From Pseudomonas fildesensis (GTDB taxonomy: Bacteria; Pseudomonadota; Gammaproteobacteria; Pseudomonadales; Pseudomonadaceae): DNA of 64,000 nucleotides. Positions 10,841 through 19,309 of the stretch are shown piece after piece; the stretch's first letter is position 1; the number at the start of each line of letters is the position of its first letter. The notes beneath the pieces are model-generated. The model worked only from the letters and a program-made list of their open reading frames with translations. It was not told where the DNA came from and did no database searches. The stretch spans positions 124,001 to 188,000 of the forward strand of contig NZ_LFMW01000013.1 of NCBI RefSeq assembly GCF_001050345.1, given 5' to 3'. The position numbers and the translations under genes are program-made.

Positions 10841-11460
10841 GCCCGACCCAGGAGCAATTGACGGCACTCGGCGGCGTGTTTCTCGCTGCAGTGCTGGTGG
10901 ACAAAATCGCCAAGACCGGCCAGGTCACCGAAGCAGGCCTGACCTGCATGCTGGGCAGCCTGCTGATCCGCGACCCCAAGGACACCCTGGAAGTCTACGG
11001 CGGTGACGATATGGCGCTGCGCGAAGGTTACCGCGCGCTGATCGGCGCGCTGGAGCGCGACCCGAGCACCTTGCAGCGTGAACCGTTGCGCTACGCCCTG
11101 TCGATGCTTGGCCTTGAGCGTCAACTGGCCAAGCGCGACGACTTGCTGGAAACCATCGGCAAGCGCCTGCCGCAGATTCAGTCCCAGGTCGAGCACTTCG
11201 GCCCGGCCCACGAAAACGTGATCGCAGCAACAGGCGCGCTGTACCAGGACACCTTGAGCACCTTGCGCCAACGGATCCAGGTCCACGGCGACATGCGCAA
11301 CCTGCAGCAACCGAACAACGCTTCGAAAATCCGCGCCCTGCTCCTGGCCGGTATTCGTTCGGCCCGGTTGTGGCGCCAGTTGGGCGGTCATCGTTGGCAG
11401 TTGGTGATCAGCCGACGCAAATTGCTCAAAGAGCTTTACCCGTTGATGCGCAACGAATAA
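10837..11460 (+). CDS. hflD: High frequency lysogenization protein HflD homolog
   Basis: 207 residues, predicted all-helical and peripheral to the inner membrane. It resembles HflD (YcfC), which in E. coli binds the lambda CII protein. It carries the family pattern LTALGGVFLAAVLVDKIAKTG near the N-terminus and GIRSARLWRQLGG.R.QL..SR..LL near the C-terminus. The cellular role outside phage biology is unknown. It overlaps mnmA by 4 bp and ends at a terminator before purB; mnmA-hflD-purB is the conserved gammaproteobacterial order. Confidence 0.93.
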   Translation: MSPTQEQLTALGGVFLAAVLVDKIAKTGQVTEAGLTCMLGSLLIRDPKDTLEVYGGDDMALREGYRALIGALERDPSTLQREPLRYALSMLGLERQLAKRDDLLETIGKRLPQIQSQVEHFGPAHENVIAATGALYQDTLSTLRQRIQVHGDMRNLQQPNNASKIRALLLAGIRSARLWRQLGGHRWQLVISRRKLLKELYPLMRNE

Positions 11461-11500
11461 GTCGCACCGACAGTTCTTTTTCAAGCCGTTACGCGTAATA

Positions 11501-11535
11501 CGCCGGTCAGTTGGCAACGGACCGGCGAATTTTTT
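11501..11535 (+). terminator. Rho-independent terminator of mnmA-hflD
   Basis: CGCCGGTC at 11501-11508 pairs with GACCGGCG at 11520-11527; an inner GTT/AAC pairing can tighten the loop. TTTTTT follows at 11530-11535. It lies 40 bp after hflD. Confidence 0.75.
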
Positions 11536-11585
11536 CATGTATGATACGCGCCCCATTTCGTTGCCCGACTGTCCGAGAACACCCC

Positions 11586-12956
11586 ATGCAGCTCTCTTCG
11601 CTCACTGCGGTTTCCCCTGTTGACGGCCGCTACGCCGGCAAAACCCAGGCCCTGCGCCCTATTTTCAGCGAATACGGCCTGATCCGTGCTCGTGTACTGG
11701 TTGAAGTGCGCTGGCTCCAGCGCCTGGCCGCTCACCCCGCCATCAGCGAAGTGCCGGCGTTCTCCGCCGAAGCCAACGCTGTGCTGAATACCCTGGCGGA
11801 AAACTTCGCTCTGGAGCACGCCGAGCGTGTGAAAGAGATCGAGCGCACCACCAACCACGACGTCAAAGCCATCGAATACCTGCTCAAAGAGCAAGCGGCC
11901 AAGCTGCCGGAACTGGCTCAGGTCAGCGAGTTCATCCACTTTGCCTGCACCAGCGAGGACATCAACAACCTGTCCCACGCCCTGATGCTGCGCGAAGGCC
12001 GTGATGACGTGATGCTGCCACTGATGCGCCAGACTGCTGAATCCATCCGCGAACTGGCGATCCGCTTCGCCGCTGTGCCGATGCTGTCGCGCACCCACGG
12101 CCAGCCGGCTTCGCCGACCACCCTGGGCAAAGAGCTGGCCAACGTGGTGTACCGCCTGGAGCGCCAGATCGCTCAGGTCGCCGCCGTACCGCTGCTGGGC
12201 AAGATTAACGGCGCTGTCGGCAACTACAACGCGCACATATCCGCCTACCCGGAAATCGACTGGGAAGAAAACGCCCGCGCCTTCATCGAAGACGAACTGG
12301 GCCTGGGCTTCAACCCGTACACCACGCAGATCGAACCGCACGACTACATTGCCGAGCTGTTCGACGCCATTGCCCGCTTCAACACCATCCTGATCGACTT
12401 CGATCGCGATATCTGGGGCTACATCTCCCTGGGCTACTTCAAGCAGCGCACCATTGCCGGTGAAATCGGCTCGTCGACCATGCCGCACAAGGTCAACCCG
12501 ATTGACTTCGAAAACTCCGAAGGCAACCTCGGCATCGCCAACGCCCTGTTCCAGCACCTGGCCAGCAAGTTGCCGATCTCCCGCTGGCAGCGCGACCTGA
12601 CCGACTCCACCGTACTGCGCAACCTCGGCGTGGGCTTTGCCCACAGCGTGATCGCGTACGAAGCCAGCCTCAAAGGCATCAGCAAACTGGAACTCAACGA
12701 GCAGAAAATCGCCGCTGACCTGGATGCATGCTGGGAAGTATTGGCCGAGCCGATCCAGACCGTGATGCGCCGCTACAACATCGAAAACCCTTACGAGAAG
12801 CTGAAAGAGTTGACGCGCGGCAAGGGCATCAGCCCTGAAGCACTGCAAACTTTCATCGACGGCCTGGATATGCCAGCCGCTGCCAAGGCCGAACTGAAAC
12901 TGCTCACCCCGGCCAACTACATCGGCAACGCCGTGGCCCAAGCCAAGCGCATCTGA
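11586..12956 (+). CDS. purB: Adenylosuccinate lyase
   Basis: Catalyses two purine steps: SAICAR to AICAR plus fumarate, and adenylosuccinate to AMP plus fumarate. 456 residues, the normal size. The fumarase/aspartase superfamily signature GSSTMPHKVNPIDFEN is present near residue 298, as are the conserved TTNHDVKAIEY and SRTHGQPASPTTLGKE blocks containing the catalytic His residues. The ATG at 11586 gives the usual MQLSSLTAVSPVDGRY N-terminus; an extension to 11511 would cross the upstream terminator. A strong terminator follows. Confidence 0.98.
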   Translation: MQLSSLTAVSPVDGRYAGKTQALRPIFSEYGLIRARVLVEVRWLQRLAAHPAISEVPAFSAEANAVLNTLAENFALEHAERVKEIERTTNHDVKAIEYLLKEQAAKLPELAQVSEFIHFACTSEDINNLSHALMLREGRDDVMLPLMRQTAESIRELAIRFAAVPMLSRTHGQPASPTTLGKELANVVYRLERQIAQVAAVPLLGKINGAVGNYNAHISAYPEIDWEENARAFIEDELGLGFNPYTTQIEPHDYIAELFDAIARFNTILIDFDRDIWGYISLGYFKQRTIAGEIGSSTMPHKVNPIDFENSEGNLGIANALFQHLASKLPISRWQRDLTDSTVLRNLGVGFAHSVIAYEASLKGISKLELNEQKIAADLDACWEVLAEPIQTVMRRYNIENPYEKLKELTRGKGISPEALQTFIDGLDMPAAAKAELKLLTPANYIGNAVAQAKRI

Positions 12957-12975
12957 TTACCGCAAGACCCTTGAG

Positions 12976-13001
12976 ACGCCCGGCAGCGCCGGGCGTTTTT
13001 A
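12976..13001 (+). terminator. Rho-independent terminator of purB
   Basis: A 9-bp stem ACGCCCGGC / GCCGGGCGT with a 3-nt loop and a T5 tail, starting 19 bp past the purB stop. Confidence 0.93.
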
Positions 13002-13039
13002 TTCCAGTCTTAAAAGTGCTTTTTTTCAATAGGTTACAC

Positions 13040-14209
13040 ATGAATCCTGATATCCCTCTTCAACTTCTGGGCGGCATCACAGCACGGGAATTCCTGCGCG
13101 ACTACTGGCAGAAAAAACCGCTGCTGATCCGCCAAGCCATTCCTGACTTCGAAAGCCCGATCGACGCCGACGAACTGGCAGGCTTAGCCCTGGAAGAAGA
13201 AGTCGAGTCGCGCCTGGTAATCGAACACGGCGAACGCCCGTGGGAACTGCGTCGCGGCCCGTTCGCCGAAGACGCCTTCAGCACCCTGCCCGAGCGCGAG
13301 TGGACCCTGCTGGTGCAGGCGGTCGACCAGTTCGTGCCGGAAGTCGCCGAACTGCTGGAAAACTTCCGCTTCCTGCCGGCCTGGCGCATCGACGACGTGA
13401 TGATCAGCTACGCCGCCCCAGGTGGCAGCGTGGGCCCGCACTTCGACAACTACGACGTGTTCCTGCTGCAAGGCCATGGCAAGCGCAACTGGAAAATCGG
13501 CCAGATGTGCAACTCCGAAAGCCCGCTGCTCCAGCACGCCGACCTGCGCATCCTCGCCGAATTCGAACAGAGCGCCGAATGGGTGCTGGAACCGGGCGAC
13601 ATGCTCTACCTGCCGCCGCGCCTGGCACACTTCGGCATTGCCGAAGATGACTGCATGACCTACTCCGTGGGTTTCCGTGCACCGAGCGCCGCCGAAGTGC
13701 TGACTCACTTCACCGACTTCCTCAGCCAGTACCTGACGGACGAAGAGCGTTACACCGACGCCGACGCCCAGCCGGTCAGCGACCCGCACCAGATCCAAAG
13801 CGACGCCCTCGACCGTCTGAAAAGCCTGCTGGCCGAACACATGGGCGACGAGCGCATGCTGCTGACCTGGTTCGGCCAGTTCATGACCGAGCCGCGCTAC
13901 CCGGAACTGGTCACCGGCCCGGAAGATCTGCAGGAAGAAGACGTTATCAGCAGCCTGGAAGACGGCGGTGTGCTGATTCGCAACCCGAGCGCACGCCTGG
14001 CCTGGTCCGAAGTCGACGACGACGTGCTGCTATTCGCCAGCGGCCAGAGCCGCTACCTGCCAGGCAAACTGCGTGAGTTGCTGAAGCTGGTGTGCTCGGC
14101 CGATGCGCTGCACAGCGACAACCTCGGCGAGTGGCTGGCGGACGAAGACGGCCGCGATCTGTTGTGCGAACTGGTCAAGCAAGGAAGCCTGGGGTTTGCC
14201 GATGAATAG
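13040..14209 (+). CDS. roxA: Ribosomal protein uL16 3-hydroxylase (JmjC/cupin oxygenase, RoxA/YcfD)
   Basis: A 2-oxoglutarate- and Fe(II)-dependent oxygenase that hydroxylates an arginine of ribosomal protein uL16 in E. coli. 389 residues. The cupin core carries the iron-binding HxD at His134 and Asp136 (GPHFDNYDVF) and the distal His197 (PPRLAHFGI). The N-terminal FLRDYWQKKPLLIRQA segment is characteristic of YcfD. A C-terminal winged-helix region follows (about 260-389). The start at 13040 follows AGGTTACAC; the longer frame from 12971 would enter the purB terminator. It overlaps the next GNAT gene by 8 bp. Confidence 0.93.
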   Translation: MNPDIPLQLLGGITAREFLRDYWQKKPLLIRQAIPDFESPIDADELAGLALEEEVESRLVIEHGERPWELRRGPFAEDAFSTLPEREWTLLVQAVDQFVPEVAELLENFRFLPAWRIDDVMISYAAPGGSVGPHFDNYDVFLLQGHGKRNWKIGQMCNSESPLLQHADLRILAEFEQSAEWVLEPGDMLYLPPRLAHFGIAEDDCMTYSVGFRAPSAAEVLTHFTDFLSQYLTDEERYTDADAQPVSDPHQIQSDALDRLKSLLAEHMGDERMLLTWFGQFMTEPRYPELVTGPEDLQEEDVISSLEDGGVLIRNPSARLAWSEVDDDVLLFASGQSRYLPGKLRELLKLVCSADALHSDNLGEWLADEDGRDLLCELVKQGSLGFADE

Positions 14210-14624
14210 GATTCACGTAAGTGTCGCGGACTGGCGAAAGGATATCGACGAGATTCGGCGCATTCGTGAAGCAGTGTTTATCGCTGAACAATCGGTTCCA
14301 CCCGAGCTTGAATGGGATGATGACGATGCGGGCGCGATGCACTTCCTCGCGTTCGAGGGCGACTTTCCGATCGGTACCGCCCGCTTGCTGCCCAGCGGCG
14401 AAATCGGCCGCGTGTCGGTCCTCAAGGACTGGCGCGGGCTTAAGGTCGGCGACAAGCTGATGGAAGCGGTGATTGGTCAGGCCGAGAAGCGCGGCCAGAC
14501 CAAGCAATTCCTCAGCGCTCAGGTCTACGCTGCGCCTTTCTACGAGCGGTTGGGCTTCAAGACCGTCAGCGATGAATTCCTGGAAGTCGGGATTCCGCAT
14601 GTCGATATGGTGCGCGAGGGCTGA
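14202..14624 (+). CDS. GNAT family N-acetyltransferase
   Basis: 140 residues forming a single GNAT domain. The conserved pieces are IRREAVF-like IRRIREAVFIAEQSVP at the N-terminus, the strand-turn IGTARLLPSGEIGRVSVLKDWRG, the acetyl-CoA pyrophosphate loop RGLKVGDKLM (R-x-x-x-x-G type) and AAPFYERLGFKTVSDEF near the C-terminus. It resembles the ElaA/YjcF-type GNATs whose substrates are unknown. The start codon lies inside the end of roxA (8-bp overlap), which suggests translational coupling and perhaps a ribosome- or translation-related role; that last point is only inference. Confidence 0.88.
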   Translation: MNRIHVSVADWRKDIDEIRRIREAVFIAEQSVPPELEWDDDDAGAMHFLAFEGDFPIGTARLLPSGEIGRVSVLKDWRGLKVGDKLMEAVIGQAEKRGQTKQFLSAQVYAAPFYERLGFKTVSDEFLEVGIPHVDMVREG

Positions 14625-14628
14625 TCCC

Positions 14629-14799
14629 TGTGGCGAGCGGGCTTGTTGTGGTGAGCGGGCTTGCCCCGCGTTGGGCTGCGTAGCAGCCCCAATAAAAAAC
14701 GCCGCGTTCTTTCAGAAAGAGCGCGGCGTCTGGTTTTGGGGCTGCTGCGCAGCCCAACGCGGGGCAAGCCCGCTCGCCACAACAAGCCCGCTCGCCACA
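14629..14799. repeat. Large nested inverted repeat with internal terminator (REP cluster)
   Basis: 62-bp arms at 14629-14690 and 14738-14799 match in 60 of 62 positions when inverted. Each arm contains two tandem units of GCGAGCGGGCTTG type plus a GGGCTGC hairpin. Between them lies a second hairpin (14699-14727) with a 14-bp stem ACGCCGCG...CGCGGCGT and A and T runs outside, which reads as a bidirectional terminator. This is a different REP family from the REPINs. Confidence 0.85.
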
Positions 14800-14907
14800 A
14801 CAGACCTACTCAATCAGCAGTGCAGACTCGATCCTCACTAAACTTGCGACCCGCCAGGCCGACAAACTGGCACTATCAAGCCTAAATGACTCGCAGAGAT
14901 AACGGAC

Positions 14908-15645
14908 ATGTCCCTACGCACCCTGCTCACCACCCTCCTCCTGGCCGCCAGCTTCTCGGCAGTCGCCGCCACCGAAGTCGTCAACCTGAGCAACCGAACC
15001 AGCGCCGACCTGCTGCCAGTTGCGCAAAACTTCATCGGCAAGGACGGCACCGTCAGCGCCTACGGCAACCAACTGATCGTGAATGCGGAGCCAGACAAGA
15101 TCCAGGGCCTGCGCGCACTGCTCTCACAACTGGACACCCCGTCCAAACGCCTGCTGATCACCGTCGACACCAACGAAAACAACCAGCAAAACAGCGGCGA
15201 CAGCCAGACCCGCATCATCAGCTACGGCACTGCCAGCCGCGACGGCGGCATCCAGCAGATCCAGGCCAGCGAAGGCGTGCCCGCACTGATCCAGGTCGGC
15301 CAGAGCGTGCCTCTAACCACGACCCAGCCAGATGCCTATGGCCGCCCGCAAAACCAGACCCAGTATCGCAACGTCACCCAGGGCTTTTACGTCACCGCCA
15401 GCGTCACCGGCGACACCGTGCACCTGGCAATCAGTACCAACCGCGACCGCATGAGCCAGGAACGCCCCGATGTAGTGAACGTGCAGAGTACCGACACAAG
15501 CGTCAGCGGGCGCTTGGGCGAATGGATTTCCCTGGCCGGCATCAATCGTGAAACCCAGGCCGACAAATCCTCTACAACCCGCAGCTACTCTACTCAGGGC
15601 CGTGACGACCTGACTTTACGGGTCAAGGTCGACACATTGAACTGA
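14908..15645 (+). CDS. Standalone secretin N-domain protein, exported
   Basis: 245 residues with an apparent Sec signal peptide (about 1-21; hydrophobic LLTTLLLAASFSAVAA then TEVV). Residues about 22-85 look like a secretin N1/NolW-type domain: EVVNLSNRTSADLLPVAQ followed by VSAYGNQLIVNAEPDKIQGLRALLSQLDTPSKRLLI, the same pattern found in PilQ/GspD-type secretins. The rest is a Gln/Thr/Asn-rich beta region with QTRIISYGTAS and VQVGQSVPL, but there is no channel-forming C-terminal secretin domain. No type II, III or IV pilus genes are nearby. I infer a periplasmic or outer-membrane-associated protein of unknown role. It is monocistronic and flanked by the REP cluster and a perfect hairpin. Confidence 0.72.
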   Translation: MSLRTLLTTLLLAASFSAVAATEVVNLSNRTSADLLPVAQNFIGKDGTVSAYGNQLIVNAEPDKIQGLRALLSQLDTPSKRLLITVDTNENNQQNSGDSQTRIISYGTASRDGGIQQIQASEGVPALIQVGQSVPLTTTQPDAYGRPQNQTQYRNVTQGFYVTASVTGDTVHLAISTNRDRMSQERPDVVNVQSTDTSVSGRLGEWISLAGINRETQADKSSTTRSYSTQGRDDLTLRVKVDTLN

Positions 15646-16152
15646 AGCACCAAAAACTGACTGATGAGTCGTATTAGACTAAAGATGTAGTGCTTTAAAA
15701 AAAGCACTACAAAACGTTTGACGATCCAAAAAAGCATGGGCATGATGGCCTCGCTCCCGCTAATCAGGGGCCCTGGCAAGGGCCTTCGGATCGCCGCTCA
15801 ACGCTACCCACCTGAGCCGATTCGTGTCTGTACCGCCCACAAGGTGTGTTTGACGAGGTTGCGACTGGAACGAAGTTGTCCCGAGGGACGGAAGCTAACC
15901 AGGTAACCCGGCTACACACTGATGAATGGTACAAAGGCCCACGATGCCCGAAGACTGTTCGCAGTTCGCCCTTACCTGCTCAACTCCCCCTCTCGCGATA
16001 CGCTCATCCCGTCGCCTTCCCCGTCGAACCTGACTTGACCGCCTAAGCTTCTGGTCAGCGAGCAGCCATACCCACGCACTCAACACGTGGCTGGCAAACG
16101 GAATTTTCAACCTAGTAGATTTTCCATAAAAGACGCGACGAGGTTTTTCCCC
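15646..16152. other. Intergenic region upstream of aceA
   Basis: 507 bp without a supported gene. It begins with a perfect 11-bp hairpin (TGTAGTGCTTT / AAAGCACTACA, 15686-15711) with an A4 loop, probably the 3' end of the upstream transcript although it lacks a T tail. A second hairpin GGCCCT/AGGGCC is at 15769-15784. The region 15790-16080 is GC-balanced with several GGA motifs (for example GAGGGACGGAAGC near 15880) but no open frame with family features. aceA regulatory signals should lie at its right end. Confidence 0.5.
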
Positions 16153-17478
16153 ATGGCACTGACACGCGAACAGCAAATTGCAGCCCTTGAAAAAGACTGG
16201 GCCGAAAACCCACGCTGGAAAGGCGTGACCCGCGCTTATTCCGCTGCTGACGTCGTCCGCCTGCGTGGCTCGGTTCAACCTGAGCACACTTTTGCAAAAC
16301 TCGGCGCCGAAAAGCTGTGGAAGCTGGTCACCCAGGGTGCCAAGCCGTCCTTCCGCCCAGAGAAAGATTTCGTCAACTGCATGGGCGCCCTGACCGGCGG
16401 CCAGGCAGTCCAGCAGGTGAAAGCCGGTATCCAGGCGATCTACCTGTCCGGCTGGCAAGTGGCAGCGGACAACAACTCCGCTGAATCCATGTACCCCGAC
16501 CAATCGCTGTACCCGGTGGACTCCGTGCCAACCGTGGTCAAGCGCATCAACAACTCGTTCCGTCGCGCTGACCAGATCCAGTGGAAAGCCGGTAAAGGCC
16601 CGGGTGACGAAGGCTACATCGACTACTTCGCGCCCATCGTGGCCGACGCTGAAGCCGGCTTCGGCGGCGTACTGAACGCCTACGAGCTGATGAAAAGCAT
16701 GATCGAGGCAGGCGCTGCCGGCGTGCACTTCGAAGACCAACTGGCTTCGGTGAAAAAATGCGGCCACATGGGCGGCAAAGTATTGGTCCCTACCCAGGAA
16801 GCCGTACAGAAGCTGACCGCCGCTCGCCTGGCCGCTGACGTTGCCGGTACACCGACCATCATCCTGGCCCGTACCGACGCCAACGCCGCTGACTTGCTGA
16901 CCTCGGACTGCGACCCGTACGACCTGCCGTTCGTGACCGGCGAACGCACCCAGGAAGGCTTCTATAAAGTACGCGCCGGCCTCGACCAGGCGATCGCCCG
17001 TGGCCTTGCCTACGCGCCGTACGCCGACCTGATCTGGTGCGAAACCGCCAAACCGGACCTGGACGAAGCCCGTCGTTTCGCCGAAGCGATTAAAAAGGAA
17101 TACCCGGACCAACTGCTGTCCTACAACTGCTCGCCTTCCTTCAACTGGAAGAAGAACCTGGACGACGCGACCATCGCCAAGTTCCAGCGCGAACTGTCCG
17201 CCATGGGCTACAAGCACCAGTTCATCACCCTGGCCGGCATTCACAACATGTGGCACAGCATGTTCAACCTGGCGCACGACTACGCCCGCAACGACATGAC
17301 TGCCTACGTGAAGCTGCAGGAGCAAGAGTTCGCTGACGCCTCCAAGGGTTACACCTTCGTGGCTCACCAGCAGGAAGTGGGCACCGGCTACTTCGACGAC
17401 ATGACCACCGTGATCCAGGGCGGTACCTCGTCCGTGACCGCGCTGACCGGTTCGACCGAAGAAGAGCAGTTCCACTGA
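16153..17478 (+). CDS. aceA: Isocitrate lyase
   Basis: Cleaves isocitrate to glyoxylate and succinate, the first step of the glyoxylate shunt. 441 residues. The catalytic motif KKCGHMGGK is at about 201-209 with Cys203; upstream is YFAPIVADAEAGFGG, which binds Mg2+ and substrate, and the NCSPSFNWKKNL segment is also present. The length and the position of the flexible KKCGH loop match E. coli-type AceA (about 434 residues). The start at 16153 is preferred because GACGAGG lies about 10 bp upstream and MALTREQQIAALEKDW is the family N-terminus; the frame extends to 16087 without conservation. It is not linked to malate synthase here. A strong terminator follows. Confidence 0.98.
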   Translation: MALTREQQIAALEKDWAENPRWKGVTRAYSAADVVRLRGSVQPEHTFAKLGAEKLWKLVTQGAKPSFRPEKDFVNCMGALTGGQAVQQVKAGIQAIYLSGWQVAADNNSAESMYPDQSLYPVDSVPTVVKRINNSFRRADQIQWKAGKGPGDEGYIDYFAPIVADAEAGFGGVLNAYELMKSMIEAGAAGVHFEDQLASVKKCGHMGGKVLVPTQEAVQKLTAARLAADVAGTPTIILARTDANAADLLTSDCDPYDLPFVTGERTQEGFYKVRAGLDQAIARGLAYAPYADLIWCETAKPDLDEARRFAEAIKKEYPDQLLSYNCSPSFNWKKNLDDATIAKFQRELSAMGYKHQFITLAGIHNMWHSMFNLAHDYARNDMTAYVKLQEQEFADASKGYTFVAHQQEVGTGYFDDMTTVIQGGTSSVTALTGSTEEEQFH

Positions 17479-17541
17479 TAGATGTGAGTACACGGCCACT
17501 GCGGACCCGTTAAAGAGCTAACCGCAATGCCGCACGATCTG

Positions 17542-17570
17542 ACGCCCCGACTGGTTCGGGGCGTTTTTTT
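17542..17570 (+). terminator. Rho-independent terminator of aceA
   Basis: A stem ACGCCCCGA / TTCGGGGCGT with a short loop, followed by T7, 63 bp after the aceA stop. Confidence 0.93.
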
Positions 17571-17610
17571 GCCTACAGAAAACTCCTCCTGACACAATGA
17601 AGGTCAAAAT

Positions 17611-17698
17611 GTGGGAGGGGGCTTGCTCCCGATAGCGGCGTATCAGCCAATTAATAGGTCGACTAACACCCTGCTATCGGGAGCAAGCCCCCTCCCAC
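17611..17698. repeat. REPIN, copy 3
   Basis: 88 bp with the same inverted arms as copies 1, 2 and 4, between the aceA terminator and the nuo promoter region. Confidence 0.92.
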
Positions 17699-17864
17699 AT
17701 TGGGAAATGTGATCAGCCTGAAGATTTTGTGCAAAACCTTGATCCAGAGCGGTATTGGCTGCAGATAAATCGGTTAAAAGATTCGCTCGAACAACTAGCG
17801 GCAATCAACCAAGTAACGGCAACTTCCCCCGCTACACGAGAAACATTCGCTTAAATCTCTCGCA

Positions 17865-17884
17865 AACAATATTCATTATCATTT
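17865..17884. promoter_or_regulatory. Candidate Fur box upstream of nuo
   Basis: On the minus strand the sequence reads AAATGATAATGAATATTGTT. This holds a full GATAATGA half and a partial second half of the Fur consensus (GATAATGATAATCATTATC). It lies about 255 bp upstream of nuoA in AT-rich DNA. Iron control of this iron-sulfur-rich complex would make sense but is unproven. Confidence 0.35.
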
Positions 17885-18138
17885 AGCGGATGAAAACTTC
17901 GTTACTCATTAAACAAAACAGAATTGATTAAATGCCCGCTAATCCCCGCCCCGCAAGGGTTACAGCCCCAATAAGGTGCACTATGTGCTTATTCCATCGA
18001 ATAATTTCGCTATAGGAATTTTACTTGCCCGGTGTTTAGCCATAAAATCACCGCGATTGATTGCAGTGCGACATATCGTCACTGCATCGTTACTTTTTCG
18101 AGCTCAGAGACCTTTGCTCTCTGTTAAGGATTTCCAGC

Positions 18139-18552
18139 ATGACCGAAGCGACAGGACTCATGGCCCACAACTGGGGCTTTGCCATTTTCCTCCTCGGTGT
18201 TGTCGGCCTTTGCGCCTTCATGCTCGGTGTCTCCAGCCTCCTCGGGTCAAAAGCCTGGGGCCGCAGCAAAAATGAACCGTTCGAGTCCGGCATGCTGCCT
18301 ACAGGTGGCGCCCGCTTGCGGCTCTCAGCCAAATTCTATCTGGTCGCGATGCTGTTCGTGATCTTCGATATCGAAGCCCTTTTTCTCTTTGCCTGGTCTG
18401 TGTCCGTCCGCGAAAGCGGCTGGACCGGATTCGTCGAAGCTCTCGTTTTCATAGCAATTCTGTTGGCAGGCCTTGTCTACCTATTTCGAGTGGGCGCCCT
18501 TGACTGGGCACCGGAAGCTCGTCGCAAGCGGCAAGCGAAGCTGAAACAATGA
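18139..18552 (+). CDS. nuoA: NADH-quinone oxidoreductase subunit A
   Basis: Small membrane subunit at the junction of the arms of respiratory complex I. 137 residues with three predicted transmembrane segments (about 15-37, 69-90 and 97-118). The conserved KNEPFESGMLPTGGARLR loop and FYLVAMLFVIFDIEALFLFAW helix are diagnostic. The ATG at 18139 follows AAGGA about 11 bp upstream. First gene of the 13-gene nuo operon that ends at 33102. Confidence 0.97.
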   Translation: MTEATGLMAHNWGFAIFLLGVVGLCAFMLGVSSLLGSKAWGRSKNEPFESGMLPTGGARLRLSAKFYLVAMLFVIFDIEALFLFAWSVSVRESGWTGFVEALVFIAILLAGLVYLFRVGALDWAPEARRKRQAKLKQ

Positions 18553-18562
18553 GGCTTTGGCG

Positions 18563-19237
18563 ATGCAATACAATCTCACCAGGATCGACCCGGATGCTCC
18601 TAACGAGCAGTACCCCATCGGCGAACGGGAAACCGTTTCCGATCCGTTAGAAGACCAAGTCCACAAAAACATCTACATGGGCAAGCTGGAAGACGTGCTG
18701 AGTGGCGCGGTCAACTGGGGACGTAAAAACTCCCTGTGGCCGTACAACTTCGGTCTGTCCTGCTGCTACGTGGAAATGACCACCGCCTTCACGGCGCCCC
18801 ACGACATCGCGCGCTTTGGCGCCGAAGTGATCCGGGCATCGCCGCGCCAGGCGGATTTCATGGTTATCGCCGGTACCTGCTTTATCAAGATGGCGCCGAT
18901 CATTCAGCGTCTCTACGAGCAAATGCTCGAACCGAAGTGGGTTATCTCCATGGGTTCGTGCGCCAACTCAGGTGGCATGTACGACATCTACTCCGTTGTT
19001 CAGGGGGTGGACAAGTTCCTGCCCGTAGATGTCTACGTGCCTGGCTGCCCGCCCCGCCCTGAAGCATTCCTGCAAGGCTTGATGCTGTTGCAGGAATCGA
19101 TTGGCAAGGAGCGTCGCCCGCTTTCCTGGGTCGTCGGCGACCAAGGCGTGTACCGCGCCGAGATGCCGTCGCAAAAGGAACAGCGCCGCGAACAGCGAAT
19201 CGCAGTCACCAACCTGCGCAGCCCCGACGAAGTCTGA
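18563..19237 (+). CDS. nuoB: NADH-quinone oxidoreductase subunit B
   Basis: Peripheral-arm subunit that carries the N2 [4Fe-4S] cluster, the last centre before quinone. 224 residues. The cluster ligands are visible: the adjacent cysteines in FGLSCCYVEM, the cysteine of GTCFIKMAP and that of VPGCPPRPEA. The ATG at 18563 is 10 bp after nuoA; a TTG at 18557 would add only two residues. The N-terminal MQYNLTRIDPD extension is typical of Pseudomonas NuoB. Confidence 0.98.
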   Translation: MQYNLTRIDPDAPNEQYPIGERETVSDPLEDQVHKNIYMGKLEDVLSGAVNWGRKNSLWPYNFGLSCCYVEMTTAFTAPHDIARFGAEVIRASPRQADFMVIAGTCFIKMAPIIQRLYEQMLEPKWVISMGSCANSGGMYDIYSVVQGVDKFLPVDVYVPGCPPRPEAFLQGLMLLQESIGKERRPLSWVVGDQGVYRAEMPSQKEQRREQRIAVTNLRSPDEV

Positions 19238-19309
19238 TCCAGAGCCGCTTCTTTTATAGAACGAAAACCTGGCTTCATTCTTTACGTTGACCGAAAGCGA
19301 TAAAAAACC

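Larger units (their letters stand above)
17479..18138. other. Intergenic region between aceA and nuoA
   Basis: 660 bp with no supported gene. It holds the aceA terminator (17542-17570), REPIN copy 3 (17611-17698) and about 440 bp of AT-richer DNA before nuoA, which must include the nuo promoter. Within that stretch a Fur-box-like sequence is seen at 17865-17884. No strong sigma-70 pair was identified by eye. Confidence 0.6.

Noticed and set aside
14629..14799. CRISPR-like repeat spacing in the REP cluster
   Set aside because: Repeats are inverted and nested rather than direct and evenly spaced, and no cas genes exist nearby.
15718..16046. Short plus-strand frames of 62-66 codons upstream of aceA
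   Set aside because: No ribosome-binding sites, no recognisable motif, and overlapping each other in different frames.
15895..17499. A 534-codon minus-strand frame opposite aceA
   Set aside because: Antisense to the complete isocitrate lyase gene; composition of a shadow frame.
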